Below are positions 50,149-51,164 of a DNA stretch of 51,164 nt, one piece after another (the first letter of the stretch is position 1; each line of letters opens with the position of its first letter). The DNA comes from Acidobacteriaceae bacterium (lineage in GTDB: Bacteria > Acidobacteriota > Terriglobia > Terriglobales > Acidobacteriaceae). The stretch lies in NCBI GenBank assembly GCA_030038195.1, contig JASHPJ010000053.1:1-51164 (forward strand), given 5' to 3'. The translations under genes were made by a program, and so were the position numbers. The notes under the pieces were generated by a model. That model worked only from the letters and a program-made list of their open reading frames with translations, was not told where the DNA came from and did no database searches.

Positions 50149-51164
50149 TCACTGTAGGAGCTTGGTGACTTCCTGCTCCATGCTGTTGGCCTGCGCCAGG
50201 GCCGAGATGCCGGTCTGGCTGAGGATCTCGTACTTCGACATGTTGGAGGTAGCCGCAGCGTAGTCCGTGGCCTGCACGGCGTTCTGCGCAGACTGCACGT
50301 TCTCCTGCTGCGTGCTCAGCACCTGGCCCACGGAATTCAGCGTGTTGATCTGCGCGCCGATGTAGCCATCCTGCGCCGCTACGTCGGCGATCGCGGAGTT
50401 GAGCGCCGTCAGCGCCGCTTCCGCGCTGGTGGAGTTGGACAGGTTGGTCGACTGCAGGTTCACGCCCGATCCGGCCGAGTAGCTGATGGTCGCGATCCCG
50501 GTGGTTCCGGCGGCCACGGCCGCGCCCGCGGTCGTGGTGGTGTCGGTAATCGGGATTGTTCCGTCCTGGGCAGCCTCGATCTCGCCCACGGCGGTGGGAG
50601 CGCCGGTCTGCACGTTGCCGGTGATCATGATGCCGGTGTCGGACGAGTTGTTGGTCGGCGCCGCATCGCCGGCCTCGCCGGCCGTGGCAAAGGAGGCGGT
50701 CAGGCCCAGTCCGGCGCCGTTGATGGCTGCAATCATGCCGTCCACGGTGTTCGCGTAGCCGGTGGTGCCGCCGGTGCTGATGGTCGCCGTCGCCGTGACC
50801 GGGCCGGATGCGGAACCAACCTCGTAGGTAATGTCGAGCGTGCTGCCCGCGGTGATCGCATCGGTGTCCTGTGCGTTGACCGTGGCGCTCGACAGATCGA
50901 TGAACACGCTTTTGCCGGCCGAGTAGTTCATGGTGCCGTTGGTCTGGCCGATGTTGCTGGACGACAGCGAACCGATGCTCAGATCGTTGATCGACGAGCC
51001 CTGCGAAGAAGAGTCGCCGGTGTAGATGGCAGTGGTGCTGCCGAAGACCGTCTGCTGGTTATAGGTGGTGGTCGAGCCGATATTGGAGATCTCCGAAAGA
51101 ATCGATTGATATTCCTGGTTGGCCGCCGCATCCTGCGTCGGGTTGAGGGTGCCGTTCGCGGCCT
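50149..51164 (-). CDS. Flagellin, N-terminus cut by the window end
   Basis: Main filament subunit, exported by the flagellar secretion system. The frame stays open to the right edge, giving 338 visible residues; the ATG at 50931 is internal. The visible start (NPTQDAAANQEYQSILSEI, then NIGSTTTYNQQTVF) is the end of the conserved flagellin D0/D1 N-terminal helix region, whose first ~90 residues are missing. The middle (about 100-220) holds a hook-IN-like module (DITYEVGS to TVDGMIAAINGAGLGLTA). The C-terminal D1/D0 helices are canonical: AALTALNSAIADVAAQDGYIG, then ISALAQANSMEQEVTKLLQ. The C-terminal helix is the FliS binding site. The run flagellin-fliD-fliS suggests the filament operon. Confidence 0.93.
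   Translation of the reverse strand, partial: AANGTLNPTQDAAANQEYQSILSEISNIGSTTTYNQQTVFGSTTAIYTGDSSSQGSSINDLSIGSLSSSNIGQTNGTMNYSAGKSVFIDLSSATVNAQDTDAITAGSTLDITYEVGSASGPVTATATISTGGTTGYANTVDGMIAAINGAGLGLTASFATAGEAGDAAPTNNSSDTGIMITGNVQTGAPTAVGEIEAAQDGTIPITDTTTTAGAAVAAGTTGIATISYSAGSGVNLQSTNLSNSTSAEAALTALNSAIADVAAQDGYIGAQINTLNSVGQVLSTQQENVQSAQNAVQATDYAAATSNMSKYEILSQTGISALAQANSMEQEVTKLLQ

Noticed and set aside
1..51164. CRISPR array, tRNA, rRNA, prophage or insertion sequence
   Set aside because: I saw no regularly spaced repeats, no cloverleaf or rRNA segments, and no transposase, integrase or phage structural protein.

Overview
The window is high-GC bacterial chromosome with short intergenic gaps and no sign of prophage, insertion sequence, CRISPR array, rRNA or tRNA. 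The gene families point to an acidobacterium of the Acidobacteriaceae/Terriglobia type. The evidence is a ~1,180-residue Oar-like TonB receptor with an N-terminal carboxypeptidase-regulatory fold, a CadC-type winged-helix protein carrying many PD40 (TolB-like) repeats, a fused LptF-LptG permease, a dense set of secreted carbohydrate enzymes, and recurrent hairpin-rich intergenic repeats. The species assignment is inference; the gene families are read from the protein sequences.

Layout. 0-9 kb: 3' part of a CE15-type glucuronoyl esterase, a secreted GH13 amylase, the TonB receptor, and a divergent membrane-anchored winged-helix/PD40 protein. 9.5-15.8 kb: an amino-sugar group, with a glutaminase-less GlmS-like SIS protein (NagB-II type candidate), a membrane protein, a sugar-porter MFS with a large periplasmic insertion, and a GH20 hexosaminidase. 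15.9-17.4 kb: an orphan phosphorelay pair (REC-HPt and a NarL-type regulator). 17.6-29 kb: a second glycan region with a Tat-exported heparinase II/III-like lyase, a divergent beta-propeller protein, a minus-strand group (sulfatase, esterase, MogA, LacI regulator) and a divergent GH3 glucosidase. 29-36 kb: a Dph6-like ATPase, then a minus-strand run of tartrate-dehydrogenase-like enzyme, ACS-family MFS, xylulokinase, HGSNAT-like membrane acyltransferase and SDR. 36-41 kb: phosphotransacetylase, secreted TPR protein, HAD phosphatase, Dps and a small secreted TonB-C-domain protein. 41-47 kb: alpha/beta hydrolase with NUDIX, LptFG fusion and an ABC exporter. 47.4-51.2 kb: flagellar filament genes fliS, fliD and flagellin, the last cut by the window end.

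How they fit. The glycan genes cover lyase, sulfatase, esterase, hexosaminidase, beta-glucosidase and amylase steps, uptake (TonB receptor, two MFS carriers), intracellular entry (SIS deaminase, xylulokinase, oxidoreductases) and control (LacI, CadC-like). This looks like scavenging of plant, fungal or bacterial polysaccharides, including uronic-acid, amino-sugar and sulfated ones. I did not find one compact, clearly new system. The best candidates for something undescribed are the five-gene sugar-acid operon with an embedded acyltransferase, the lyase/beta-propeller divergent pair with possible LacI sites, the sugar porter with a ~125-residue periplasmic insertion, the FliD with three repeated hook-IN modules, and several families of structured intergenic repeats.
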